A DNA stretch of 59,799 nt, taken from Streptomyces olivaceoviridis. Its GTDB lineage: Bacteria > Actinomycetota > Actinomycetes > Streptomycetales > Streptomycetaceae. The position numbers were made by a program, and so were the translations under genes. Below the pieces are notes generated by a model, which worked only from the letters and a program-made list of their open reading frames with translations, had not been told where the DNA came from and searched no databases. The stretch spans positions 1-59,799 of the forward strand of contig NZ_BMUI01000038.1 of the NCBI RefSeq assembly GCF_014650115.1, read 5' to 3'. Shown here in pieces: positions 44,733-53,626 of this stretch (within the stretch, counting starts at the first letter, position 1; each line of letters opens with the position of its first letter).

Positions 44733-46064
44733 TTGACTTCCGACCTGCTCGCTCCACTCGACCTGGCCTTCTGGAACATGGAGTCCGACCGGCATCCGAT
44801 GCACCTCGGGGCGCTCGGCGTCTTCTCCGCGCACTCGCCCACCGCCGGGGCCCACGCCGCCGACCTGCTCGCCGCCCGGGCCGCCGCCGTACCCGGCCTG
44901 CGCATGCGCATCCGCGACCTGTGGCAGCCGCTCGCCTTCGGCGGCGCCGCCCGCGAGACCGACCCGGACTTCGACCCCCTGAACCACGTACGGCTGCACG
45001 CCCCGACCGACGACTTCCACGCGGATGCCGGGCGGCTGATGGAGCGCCCGCTGGAACGCGGCCGGCCGCCGTGGGAGGCGCATGTGCTGCCCGGCGAGGA
45101 CGGGGTGTCCTTCGCCGTGCTCTTCAAGTTCCACCACGCCCTCGCCGACGGGCTGCGCGCGCTGAAGCTCGCCGCCGGCGTCCTGGACCCCGTCGACCTG
45201 CCCGAGCGCGCGCCCCGCGCGAGCGAGCCGCCGCGCGGCCTGCTGTCCGACGTGCGCCGGCTGCCCGCGCGGATGCCCGGGCTGTTCCGGGACGCGCTGT
45301 CCGACGTGGGCCGGGCCCTGGACATCGGCGCCTCGCTCGCCCGGTCCACCCTCGGCATGCGGCCGTGCGCCGCGCTGACCTGCGCGCCCAGCGGCACCCG
45401 CCGCACCGCCGGGGTCGTCCTCGACATCGACGACGTGCACCGGGTGCGCAAGAACGCCGGCGGCACCGTGAACGACGTCCTCATCGCCGTCGTCGCCGGC
45501 GCGCTGCGCCGCTGGCTGGACGAGCGGGGCGACGGCAGCGAGGGCGTGGCGCCCCGCGCCCTGATCCCCGTCTCCCGGCGCCGTCCGCACACCGCCCAGC
45601 CGCAGGGCAACCGGCTCTCCGGGTACCTGATACGGCTTCCGGTCGACGAGCCCGACCCGGTCGGCCGTCTGGAGACGGTGCGGACCGCGATGATCCGCAA
45701 CAAGGACGCGGGTCCCAACCGGGGGGCCGGCGCGGTCGCGCTGCTCGCCGACCACGTGCCGGCGTTCGGGCACCGGCTGGGCGGACCGCTGGTCGGCCAG
45801 GCGGCCCGGCTGTGGTTCGACATCCTGGTCACCAGCGTGCCGCTGCCCGGGTTCGGGCTCCGGCTCGGCGGCCACGAGCTGACCGAGGTGTACCCCCTGG
45901 CCCCGCTCGCGCCCGGCCAGGCGCTGGCGGTCGCGATCTCGACGTACCGCGGGCGCGTGCACTACGGGCTGGTCGCCGACGCGGCGGCCGTGCCGGACCT
46001 GGACCGGTTCGCCCACGCGGTGTCGGCGGAGGTGGAAACGCTGCTGACCGTCTGCGACGGCTGA
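44733..46064 (+). CDS. WS/DGAT wax ester synthase / diacylglycerol acyltransferase
   Basis: A 443-residue acyltransferase with the catalytic motif HHALADG (H134, H135, D139), N-terminal APLDLAFWNMES and a C-terminal region ending in the usual PLAPGQALAVAISTY segment. It makes triacylglycerol or wax esters from acyl-CoA; Streptomyces store triacylglycerol. The start is a TTG with GAGG about 8 bases upstream. Upstream sequence around 44655 has TAGCCT as a possible -10 box. Confidence 0.93.
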   Translation: MTSDLLAPLDLAFWNMESDRHPMHLGALGVFSAHSPTAGAHAADLLAARAAAVPGLRMRIRDLWQPLAFGGAARETDPDFDPLNHVRLHAPTDDFHADAGRLMERPLERGRPPWEAHVLPGEDGVSFAVLFKFHHALADGLRALKLAAGVLDPVDLPERAPRASEPPRGLLSDVRRLPARMPGLFRDALSDVGRALDIGASLARSTLGMRPCAALTCAPSGTRRTAGVVLDIDDVHRVRKNAGGTVNDVLIAVVAGALRRWLDERGDGSEGVAPRALIPVSRRRPHTAQPQGNRLSGYLIRLPVDEPDPVGRLETVRTAMIRNKDAGPNRGAGAVALLADHVPAFGHRLGGPLVGQAARLWFDILVTSVPLPGFGLRLGGHELTEVYPLAPLAPGQALAVAISTYRGRVHYGLVADAAAVPDLDRFAHAVSAEVETLLTVCDG

Positions 46065-46331
46065 GCACCGGGCACGGCACCGGCACCGCCGGGCCCCGGG
46101 CACGGGTCCCCGCCGGCACCAGCCGTGCGGCTGTAGTCGCCGGGTGCGGGCGGCCCCCGCGGGGCGCGCGCCGCCGGCAGCCGCGGGTGCGGGGCCGTGC
46201 GGCCGGCCGGGTGCGGCACCCACCCGTCCGGGCAGCGGTTTGGCGCGTCGGGCCGGGCTCCGTAAAATTCGCTGTTCGAAAGCGGGCGCGAGTCGGAGCG
46301 CTGCGCGGGTGACCAGGGAAGCGGCAGCGCG

Positions 46332-47849
46332 ATGACGGTGACAGACGACGGCTCGGCGGCGATGGACGTGCCCACGGACGCCGCCATGGACGAGGCGGTC
46401 CACGGGCCCGGTATCGACCCGGAGCGGCTGGCCGTCTGCCTGAGCGTGCTGGAGGAACTGGACCGGATCGACGTCGACCACCCCGACGCCATCGCGGTCC
46501 GCCGTGCCACCTCGCACATCTACCGGACGGTGAAGCAGCGCCGCCGCCAGGAGCGCCGGGCCGCCAAGACCGCGCACGACCGCTCCGTCACCGAGGCCAC
46601 CGCCACCGGCTCCGCCGAGCGCATCGACGACGAGACCGAGGGCATCCTGCCCTCCTCCAAGGTCGAGTCCGGCCGGATCGCGGGCATACTCCAGCGCCCG
46701 CGCTCCTGCTACATCTGCAAGCAGCGGTACGTGGAGGTCGACTACTTCTACCACCAGCTCTGCCAGAAGTGCGCCGCCGAGAACCGCGCCAAGCGGGACG
46801 CCCGCGCCGACCTCACCGGCAAGCGCGCCCTGCTCACCGGCGGCCGGGCCAAGATCGGCATGTACATCGCGCTGCGCCTGCTCCGTGACGGCGCGCACAC
46901 CACCATCACCACGCGCTTCCCCAAGGACGCCATCCGCCGCTTCAAGGCGATGGAGGACTCGGCGGAGTGGATCCACCGCCTGGAGGTCGTCGGCATCGAC
47001 CTGCGTGACCCCGGCCAGGTCGTCGCGCTGGCCGATCAGGTCGCCGAGGCCGGCCCGCTGGACATCCTGATCAACAACGCCACGCAGACCGTGCGCCGCC
47101 TGCCCTCGGCTTACGCCGCCCTGGTCGAGGGCGAGAGCGCCCCGCTGCCCGCCGGGGAACTTCCCGCCCACCACGTCATCGGCGCGTTCAACTCCGGCGC
47201 GGTCGACGGTCTGGCCGCGCTGCCCGTCGGCACCAGCGGCCTCGACGCGCAGAAGGTCGCCGACCTCGCCCTGGTCGCGGGCAACGCCAGCGTCGCCCGG
47301 CACCTCGACGGCACCGCCATCGACGCGGGCGGCCTGCTCCCCGACGTCGTGGAGTCCAACACCTGGGTGCAGTCGATCGAGCAGATCTCCCCGGTGGAGC
47401 TGCTGGAGACCCAGCTGTGCAACTACACGGCGCCGTTCATCCTGATCAGCAAGCTCCGCCCGGCCATGGCCGAGGCCGCCAGGAAGGCGGCGAGCGGACG
47501 GGCGTACGTCGTGAACGTCTCGGCCATGGAGGGCGTCTTCAGCCGGGGCTACAAGGGCGCGGGCCACCCGAACACCAACGCCGCCAAGGCCGCCATGAAC
47601 ATGGTGACGCGGACCAGCGGCCACGAGATGTTCGAGACCGACCGCATCCTCATGACCTCGGTCGACACCGGCTGGATCACCGACGAGCGACCCCACTACG
47701 ACAAGCTGCGCCTCGCCGAGGCCGGCTTCCACGCACCGCTCGACCTGGTGGACGGCGCCGCCCGCGTCTACGACCCGGTCGTGCGCGGCGAGGCGGGCGA
47801 GGACCTGTACGGCGTCTTCCTGAAGGACTACGCGCCCGGCAAGTGGTAG
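46332..47849 (+). CDS. SDR-fold protein with N-terminal four-cysteine insertion
   Basis: A 505-residue protein. Residues 1-120 are a charged helical leader. Residues 126-147 hold C126, C129, C144 and C147 in a CxxC-x14-CxxC pattern, a probable zinc or iron-sulfur site. From 155 the protein is an SDR fold with TGGRAKIGMYIA as the cofactor loop. Instead of Tyr-x3-Lys it has HPNTNAAKAAM, where Asn replaces the tyrosine and the lysine remains. Function and substrate unknown. The GC-rich 46065-46331 region before it has no other gene. Confidence 0.85.
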   Translation: MTVTDDGSAAMDVPTDAAMDEAVHGPGIDPERLAVCLSVLEELDRIDVDHPDAIAVRRATSHIYRTVKQRRRQERRAAKTAHDRSVTEATATGSAERIDDETEGILPSSKVESGRIAGILQRPRSCYICKQRYVEVDYFYHQLCQKCAAENRAKRDARADLTGKRALLTGGRAKIGMYIALRLLRDGAHTTITTRFPKDAIRRFKAMEDSAEWIHRLEVVGIDLRDPGQVVALADQVAEAGPLDILINNATQTVRRLPSAYAALVEGESAPLPAGELPAHHVIGAFNSGAVDGLAALPVGTSGLDAQKVADLALVAGNASVARHLDGTAIDAGGLLPDVVESNTWVQSIEQISPVELLETQLCNYTAPFILISKLRPAMAEAARKAASGRAYVVNVSAMEGVFSRGYKGAGHPNTNAAKAAMNMVTRTSGHEMFETDRILMTSVDTGWITDERPHYDKLRLAEAGFHAPLDLVDGAARVYDPVVRGEAGEDLYGVFLKDYAPGKW

Positions 47850-47909
47850 ACGACGGGCGCAGCCGCCGCGCATGACACCCGCGCGCGAGCCAGGGCGGCC
47901 GCCGTGTCC

Positions 47910-48305
47910 TCAGTCGACCGCGCCGAGCCGCGCGTGGCGGGCCGCCACCAGTTCCAGCACCGTGCGCCAGTCCTCCAGCACGCCCGCGTCGAGGCCGGCC
48001 GTGCGGCTCTCCTCGCCGGCCTGGCGCAGCCGCAGCGCATCGTCGTCCGCCGGGTCCGCGTCCCCGCGGACCAGCCGGAACACCCGCTCCCCGAGCAGGG
48101 CGCGCACCGCCTCGGCCGCGCTGCGCGCCCGGGCCGCCTCGTCCTCCGGGCAGAGCACCGGCCCGATGCCCAGCACCAACCCGGCCACCTGGAGTTCCTT
48201 GTCGGCGGGACGGCCGCGGCGCAGCAGCGCCGCGGTCCGCAGCGCGTGCTGGGGCCGGCCGGCGTGCAGCAGATCCATCAGCTCCTCGACACTGCGCAGC
48301 TCCAT
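47910..48305 (-). CDS. Degenerate HD-domain protein (PhnZ/MIOX-like)
   Basis: A 131-residue protein with the outline of HD-domain oxygenases such as PhnZ and inositol oxygenase. It has an opening EELMDLL, a metal-ligand-like His in QHALRTAALLRRG, then LVLGIGPVL where active members have LLHDIG, and DDALRLRQAGEESRTAGL before LEDWRTVLEL. The HD pair and most other metal ligands are missing, so it is probably catalytically inactive or has changed role. It converges on the SDR gene. The ATG at 48305 lacks a strong ribosome site. Confidence 0.6.
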   Translation of the reverse strand: MELRSVEELMDLLHAGRPQHALRTAALLRRGRPADKELQVAGLVLGIGPVLCPEDEAARARSAAEAVRALLGERVFRLVRGDADPADDDALRLRQAGEESRTAGLDAGVLEDWRTVLELVAARHARLGAVD

Positions 48306-48758
48306 GCGTCAGCCCTTCCGCGAGACAGCCGTTGCCGCGTCAGCACAACATGACGAGCTTGCCGCCGGGCCAACAGCACTTGAAGAGGTGTTCGTTCCTG
48401 TAGGCCACACGGGTGATTCACCGCGTCGTCCGAGTGAGCGGCTTGTTTCAAAAGGCCCCATATTAGGGGGTATTGAGGAGCCGCAGGAAGCATATCCGTT
48501 ACAGCTTGTTTGCACTCCCTATCGAGCGGATGCCCGCTCATTTGGTTAATCTGGAGCCGACGGACACCAGCACCGGGGTTCCACCCACACCCACCGTCCG
48601 TCCTGGGGCGAGCCGGCGGACAACGGCCTGCTCTGACAGAGGAACCGGCGCCACCGCGTCCGAACTGGCCTTCCATCCAGACCCGAGCGGGCGTCGAGCA
48701 CCGGAGCGCAGACTGTCCGGTACGCCCCGAGGGTGACCCGACACATAAGGAGTGCGCG
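48306..48758. other. Relatively AT-rich intergenic region
   Basis: About 450 bp of lower GC than the neighbours, divergent between the HD-like gene and the small peptide gene. It contains TTTGGTTAATCTGG (48540-48553, possible -10 box) and ATATTAGGGGGTATTG near 48470. No protein or RNA gene is evident. The composition suggests a regulatory region. Confidence 0.45.
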
Positions 48759-48932
48759 GTGACACCGGAGAAGACGAATCGCGAGCAGCGCCCCAAGGAA
48801 CACACGGAGCGCCCGGGCCGCCGGCCCGGAGAACTCGGCAGCCTCGACGTGTGGGCCCGGTCCGCCCCGATCCGCCTCGCGGGTTACGAGGACGACCTCG
48901 CCGAGCCCCACATCCTGCCGAGCGTGGACTGA
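48759..48932 (+). CDS. Small peptide of unknown function (57 aa), RiPP-precursor-like
   Basis: AAGGAG at 48747 stands 6 bases before the GTG, so translation is likely. The first half is very charged (TNREQRPKEHTERPGRRPG); the second half is LGSLDVWARSAPIRLAGYED and then DLAEPHILPSVD. A charged leader with a more hydrophobic C-terminal core recalls peptide natural-product precursors, but no modifying enzyme (YcaO, lanthipeptide synthetase, radical SAM or ATP-grasp) is in the window. It may instead be a regulator or signalling peptide. Confidence 0.5.
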   Translation: MTPEKTNREQRPKEHTERPGRRPGELGSLDVWARSAPIRLAGYEDDLAEPHILPSVD

Positions 48933-49078
48933 CCCCGGGTCGGTCCCGTCGCGATCGCCGCTCGCGTGGGCGTGACAGGCGCACGCCCACGCGGATCACA
49001 GAAGCAGTGGCCCGAACACCGCCCGCCGATCCGGCCTCCCGCACCTCGGACACCAGCCGCCGGTCCGGCCACCGCGCG

Positions 49079-50452
49079 TCACCTGCCGGTCGCCGGCCCC
49101 TCGCCCGGCTCCGCCACCGGTGCGGTCCGCCGCCACGGGCTCAGCTCCTCCAACTCCCGCGCCAGTTCCAGCAGCACGGCCTCCGTGCCCGGCCGGCCCA
49201 CCAGTTGCACGGCACAGGGGGCGCCCGAGGGCAGACCGCCGGCCGGCACGGACATCGCCGGCCAGCCCGTCAGGTTCCACGGCGGGGTGAAGGGCGAATA
49301 CGCCGTGTCGGCCAGCACGTTGCGCAGCCAGCCGCGCTCGTGCCACGGCCCGGCCTGCGGGGAGCGGCGGGCGAGGGCCGGGGTGAGCAGCACGTCGTAC
49401 TCGGTGAAGAACGGCGTCAGCCGGGCGCGCAGCCGCTCGCGCGCCGCGCCGGTGCGGACCCGCCGGACGAACCGGCTGCCCACGGCCGCGTGCACCCGGG
49501 TCCGGCGGGCCAGCCGCGCCCGGTCCAGGCCCTGGGCGTCCACCGCCGTACCCGCCGTCCAGTGCTGGAGCGCGGTCACGCCGAGGGAGCGCGGGTACGG
49601 CGGCTCGGCCCGCCGCACCTGGTGCCCCGCCCGGGCCAGCGCCCCGGCCGCCTGCCGGACGGCGGTCGTATACGGTCTGCTCACGCTCACCCCCGCGAGC
49701 GGACTGCGCAGGCCGACGGCGATCTTCAGGCGCGACCCGTCCCGTGGCCGTAGGAACTCCGTGTCCGCGAGGACCGCCAGCATCAGCCGCAGGTCCTCGA
49801 CCGTCGTGGCCAGCGGGCCGTTCTCCGACATGCCGAACCAGTCGCCGTCACCGATCCCCGCCGGCACCACCCCGTGCCCCGGTTTCAGTGTGACCAGACC
49901 GCAGTTCGCGGCCGGGATGCGCAGCGAGCCCATCCCGTCGTTGCCCAGCGCGAGGGGCACGAGCCCCGCGGCCACCGCCGCCGCGCTGCCCCCGGAGGAG
50001 CCGCCCGCCGTGCGGGAGGGGTCCCAGGGGTTGCGGGCGATGCCGTACGGGCCCTCCGTGGTGCCGAAGACGCACAGCTCGGGCACGTTCGTCAGCCCGA
50101 CGACGACCGCGCCGGCCGCCCGCAGCCGGGCCACCGTCACATGGTCCTCGGCGGCCGGGGTGTCCGGGGTGGCGGCGGAGCCGTTGCGGCACGACTCGCC
50201 GCGCACCGCGAGATTGTCCTTCACCGCCAACGGCACGCCCGCGAGCGGCAGTCCGGTCAGATCGGCGCGGGACGCCAGCTCGTCGGCCTCGGCGAGCGCC
50301 GCCTCCGCCCGGACCTTGCGGAACGCCCCGATCCGGCCGTCGAGCCGCTCGATCCGCGCGAGGTGCCCGGCCACCACCTCCCTCGGCGTCACCCGCTTCT
50401 CGCGGACGGCGGCGGCGATCTCGGTGGCACTCCGGCCGGCCCAGCTGCTCAC
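49079..50452 (-). CDS. Amidase-signature hydrolase
   Basis: A 457-residue amidase-signature protein. Catalytic residues are K78 (LAVKDN), the cis-Ser in GGSSGGS (about 152-153) and the nucleophile S177 (NDGMGSLRIPAANCG). It cleaves an amide, or transfers ammonia in a GatA-like way; with no GatB/C genes nearby, a stand-alone amidase is likely. The GTG at 50452 is preferred over that at 50458 because GAGGAG is five bases before it and would be too close to the other. It is divergent from the GH85 gene. Confidence 0.9.
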   Translation of the reverse strand: MSSWAGRSATEIAAAVREKRVTPREVVAGHLARIERLDGRIGAFRKVRAEAALAEADELASRADLTGLPLAGVPLAVKDNLAVRGESCRNGSAATPDTPAAEDHVTVARLRAAGAVVVGLTNVPELCVFGTTEGPYGIARNPWDPSRTAGGSSGGSAAAVAAGLVPLALGNDGMGSLRIPAANCGLVTLKPGHGVVPAGIGDGDWFGMSENGPLATTVEDLRLMLAVLADTEFLRPRDGSRLKIAVGLRSPLAGVSVSRPYTTAVRQAAGALARAGHQVRRAEPPYPRSLGVTALQHWTAGTAVDAQGLDRARLARRTRVHAAVGSRFVRRVRTGAARERLRARLTPFFTEYDVLLTPALARRSPQAGPWHERGWLRNVLADTAYSPFTPPWNLTGWPAMSVPAGGLPSGAPCAVQLVGRPGTEAVLLELARELEELSPWRRTAPVAEPGEGPATGR

Positions 50453-50629
50453 GGTCACTCCTCGTTACTCATGGGTACGGAAGGCGGGCAGGGAGAACTG
50501 TGCCCGCTCACGGGGCCGCACGTCGAGAGGACGTGCACCGTCATTGACTTCCACCGAAGGTCCCGACAACGATGTCACGGCGCAGTCGTCACAGCAGGTA
50601 TGTTCCGTCCCTCATGGAGGCCTCCGCTC

Positions 50630-52666
50630 GTGAACCCCACCAGACGCACGGTCCTGATCGCCGCCGGCGCCGCCGCCCTGACCCCCGCGCTGCCCGTGCT
50701 GTCCGCGCAGGCGGCCCCGCGAGCCGCCGCCGCGACCCCGCCGTACGCCTCCTACTGGTACCCGGACTCGCTGCCCGCCGGCAGCCCCGGCCCCGGCATC
50801 ACCTGGCGCAGCCTGAAGAGCTGGCGCGCCGCCGACGACCCCGACCTCGCGTTCAACGCCGCCTCCATACCGCTCGCCGCCCGCTTCACCCCGACCCCGG
50901 CCAACGCCACCGCCCGCTCCGGACAGGCCCGCGTCCAGGCCCTCGTCTCCTTCGGACCCACCTCCGCCAACCCCTCCCAGGGCTCGGCCACCGCCGACTA
51001 CTACGCACTGACCCACTGGGCGTACATCGACGAGCTGGTGTTCTGGGGCGGCTCGGCCGGCGAGGGCCTGATCCTCGCGCCGAACGCCCCCATCGTGGAC
51101 GCGGCCCACCGGCACGGCGTCCCCGTCCTCGGGAACATCTTCCTGCCCCCGGTTGCCTACGGCGGACAACTCCAGTGGACCCGGGACCTGGTGCAGAAGG
51201 ACGCCACCGGCCACTACCCGCTCGCCGCGCAACTCGTCGCGGTCGCGGCGGCGTACGGCTTCGACGGCTGGTTCGTCAACGCCGAGACCAGCGGAGGCAA
51301 CACCGCGCTGGGCACGGCCATGCTGGGCTTCCTCAAGGAGCTGAAGTCGCTCGCGGCGGCCCGGGGGCAACGGGTGACCTGGTACGACGCGATGACCGTG
51401 AACGGCACGGTCAGCTGGCAGGGCGCCCTGAACAGCCAGAACCAGGCGTTCTTCCAGTCCGCCGACGACATGTTCGTGGACTTCAGGTGGAGCGCGGCCA
51501 CGCTCGCCGCCTCCGGCACGCAGGCGGACGGACTGGGGCGCAGCCGCTACGAGTTGTGGGCGGGCGTCGACGTCGAGTCGAACGGGTCCGGTACGTCCGT
51601 GAACTGGGACGCGATCGTGCCGACCGGCAAGCCGCACGTCACCTCGATCGGCTTGTACCGGCCCGAGTGGACCCGCAACCACCTGCCCGCCGACCAGCGC
51701 GCCCCCGAGGACTTCCACGCGGCCGACGACCGGTTCTGGACCGGGCGGTCGCTGGACCCGTCGCGGCCCGACGCGAGCGATCCGTGGCGGGCGCCGGCGG
51801 TGTCCGTGGCGGACCGGTCGACGGTGACCTCGGTGCCGTTCGCGAGCGTGTTCAACACCGGGCACGGGCTGCGGTGGTACGAGGAGGGGGCCGTCACCTC
51901 GGAGGCCCCCTGGAACCACCTCGGGCTCCAGGACCGGTTGCCGTCGCGGCGGTGGGCGGTCCGCACGGCGGGGGAGCGGCCGGCCGTGTCCTTCGACTTC
52001 GCCGATGCCTGGCGGGGCGGGAGCAGTGTGCTGGTCGCGGGTGAACTGGATCAACCAGCGGTGGTGGACCTCTACGCGACCCGGCTGCCGATCGGTGTGA
52101 ACACGGTTGTCGAGCTGACCTTCCGCAGCGACTCCGGGAATGTGAACGTCGAGCTGGCGGTGGCGACGGCCGAACCGAGCACGCCGGGGGCGACACCGCC
52201 GTACACATATCTGGCTGTGAACTCGGTCAACAGCGGGGTGCGGGTTAGGTCGGTCAACGGCTGGCAGACCGTGACCGTACCGCTCACAGGTCTTGCCGGC
52301 ACCGTCCACGCGCTCGGTGTCCGGCTCACCGCGACCGAGGGCCCGGTCCGCTGGCGGCTGGGCGGCCTGGCCGTACGCGACACCGTCACCGCACCCGCCG
52401 CCCCCTCCGGCGCCCGCGTCACCGCGGCGAACGGCGGCGACCTCCGCCTCGCCTGGTCCGCCGCCCCCGGCGCCGTCCGCCACTACACCCTGCACCGTCT
52501 CCTCCCGGACGGCACCCGCCGCTTCCTCGGCGCCACCGGCCAGCTCGCCTACTTCGTCGCAGGCCAGCGGCCCGAACAAGGGGAGACGGCCGCACGGTTC
52601 GAACTGCGCGCGGTGGGGGAGCTGTACAACGCCTCGGCCGCGGTGACCGTGACCTACCCCTGGTAG
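50630..52666 (+). CDS. Secreted GH85 endo-beta-N-acetylglucosaminidase
   Basis: A 678-residue secreted GH85 enzyme. The N-terminus has a Tat-like signal (PTRRTVLIAAGAAAL). The catalytic pair is N217 and E219 in DGWFVNAET, as in endo-beta-N-acetylglucosaminidases that cut between the two GlcNAc residues of the N-glycan core. Accessory beta-sandwich/fibronectin-like modules fill the C-terminus (RVTAANGGDLRLAWSA). GGAGG is nine bases before the GTG; an ATG 30 bases earlier is an alternative. It lies near a GH92 mannosidase and a fuconate pathway. Confidence 0.93.
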   Translation: MNPTRRTVLIAAGAAALTPALPVLSAQAAPRAAAATPPYASYWYPDSLPAGSPGPGITWRSLKSWRAADDPDLAFNAASIPLAARFTPTPANATARSGQARVQALVSFGPTSANPSQGSATADYYALTHWAYIDELVFWGGSAGEGLILAPNAPIVDAAHRHGVPVLGNIFLPPVAYGGQLQWTRDLVQKDATGHYPLAAQLVAVAAAYGFDGWFVNAETSGGNTALGTAMLGFLKELKSLAAARGQRVTWYDAMTVNGTVSWQGALNSQNQAFFQSADDMFVDFRWSAATLAASGTQADGLGRSRYELWAGVDVESNGSGTSVNWDAIVPTGKPHVTSIGLYRPEWTRNHLPADQRAPEDFHAADDRFWTGRSLDPSRPDASDPWRAPAVSVADRSTVTSVPFASVFNTGHGLRWYEEGAVTSEAPWNHLGLQDRLPSRRWAVRTAGERPAVSFDFADAWRGGSSVLVAGELDQPAVVDLYATRLPIGVNTVVELTFRSDSGNVNVELAVATAEPSTPGATPPYTYLAVNSVNSGVRVRSVNGWQTVTVPLTGLAGTVHALGVRLTATEGPVRWRLGGLAVRDTVTAPAAPSGARVTAANGGDLRLAWSAAPGAVRHYTLHRLLPDGTRRFLGATGQLAYFVAGQRPEQGETAARFELRAVGELYNASAAVTVTYPW

Positions 52667-52691
52667 GCACCCGATCCCGGAACCGCGGGGA

Positions 52692-52736
52692 GTGGCGTCG
52701 GGGTCGTCAGGACTCCACCCAGGGCCACGACGCCAC
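52692..52736. terminator. Shared terminator-like hairpin
   Basis: GTGGCGTCG (52692-52700) and CGACGCCAC (52728-52736) are exact inverted repeats with a 27-base loop, between the converging ends of the GH85 and GntR-type genes. Confidence 0.4.
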
Positions 52737-52760
52737 CAGCGGGGCCGTCGACGAACACCC

Positions 52761-53462
52761 CTAGCCGCCGAGCTGGGCCCGTAGCCACTCCTCCACCTCG
52801 CCCACGTGGGCCGCTGCCGCGGCCCGGGCCGCTTCCGGGTCGTGGGCGGCGAGGGCGCGGTGGATGGCGGCGTGTTCGCGGCGGGTGCGGGCGAAGGCGC
52901 CCTCCTCCTGGTAGCCGCGCCAGACGCGGGCGCGGAAGGTGCGCGAGGACAGGCCGTCCAGGATGGCGGCCATGGTCTCGTTGCCGGCGGCGGAGGCGAT
53001 CTCGCGGTGGAAGGCGAGGTCGTGGGCGAGGATCTCCTCGGGGTCGTCGGTGGCGTTCATGGCCGCCAAGTGCTTCTCGACGGCGGCCAGTTGGTCGGCG
53101 GTGATGCGCGCGGCGGCCAGCGCGGTCGCCGTCGACTCCAGGATCCGGCGCACCTCCAGGAGTTCCACCAGGCGCGGACCCCGGGACAGGTCGGCGACCA
53201 CCCCGAAGGTCTCCAGCAGGTCGCCGGCCTCCAGCGCGGTGACGTAGATGCCGGACCCGTGCCGTGCCTCCAGGACGCCCATGACCGTCAGGGCGCGGAT
53301 CGCCTCCCGCATCGAGCTGCGCGAGATGCCCAGCCGAGCAGCGAGTTCCCGCTCGGTGGGCAGCCGCTGGCCCGGCTCCAGCCGGCCCTCGGCGATCATC
53401 GCCTTGATCTCCTCGATGGCGCGCTCGGTCACCGTGCCCTTCTGCGGGGCTGCCTCGTCCAC
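52761..53462 (-). CDS. FadR-subfamily GntR regulator of the sugar/fuconate operon
   Basis: A 233-residue FadR-type regulator: a winged helix (RLPTERELAARLGISRSSMR) and an FCD sensor domain with a metal-binding His pattern (HDLAFHREIA, HAAIHRAL). It starts at the GTG at 53462 with GGAGGAG upstream. It is divergent from the ABC transporter operon, and the palindrome between them fits FadR-type operators, so it probably represses the operon until an intermediate such as fuconate is present. Ligand inferred from context. Confidence 0.88.
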   Translation of the reverse strand: MDEAAPQKGTVTERAIEEIKAMIAEGRLEPGQRLPTERELAARLGISRSSMREAIRALTVMGVLEARHGSGIYVTALEAGDLLETFGVVADLSRGPRLVELLEVRRILESTATALAAARITADQLAAVEKHLAAMNATDDPEEILAHDLAFHREIASAAGNETMAAILDGLSSRTFRARVWRGYQEEGAFARTRREHAAIHRALAAHDPEAARAAAAAHVGEVEEWLRAQLGG

Positions 53463-53505
53463 GCCACTCCTCCAGTCACCGGGTGCGTCGCAGTCTAGCC
53501 AGCCG

Positions 53506-53520
53506 AGTGGTCCGACCACT
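53506..53520. promoter_or_regulatory. Operator palindrome for the FadR-type regulator
   Basis: AGTGGTCCGACCACT is a perfect 15-bp palindrome containing TGGTCnGACCA, the type of site used by FadR-subfamily GntR regulators. A related half-site GTGGTCTGAT lies at 53571-53580, closer to the transporter operon. Both sit in the divergent promoter region. Confidence 0.7.
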
Positions 53521-53626
53521 ACGCGTCGGCAGCCGGGATTTTCGCTGCAAGAGGGTGTTCCGCTGACCGAGTGGTCTGATAAGTATGCGGTCGTCTGCTC
53601 GAACCCCCTCGACGAGGAGCCGCGAG

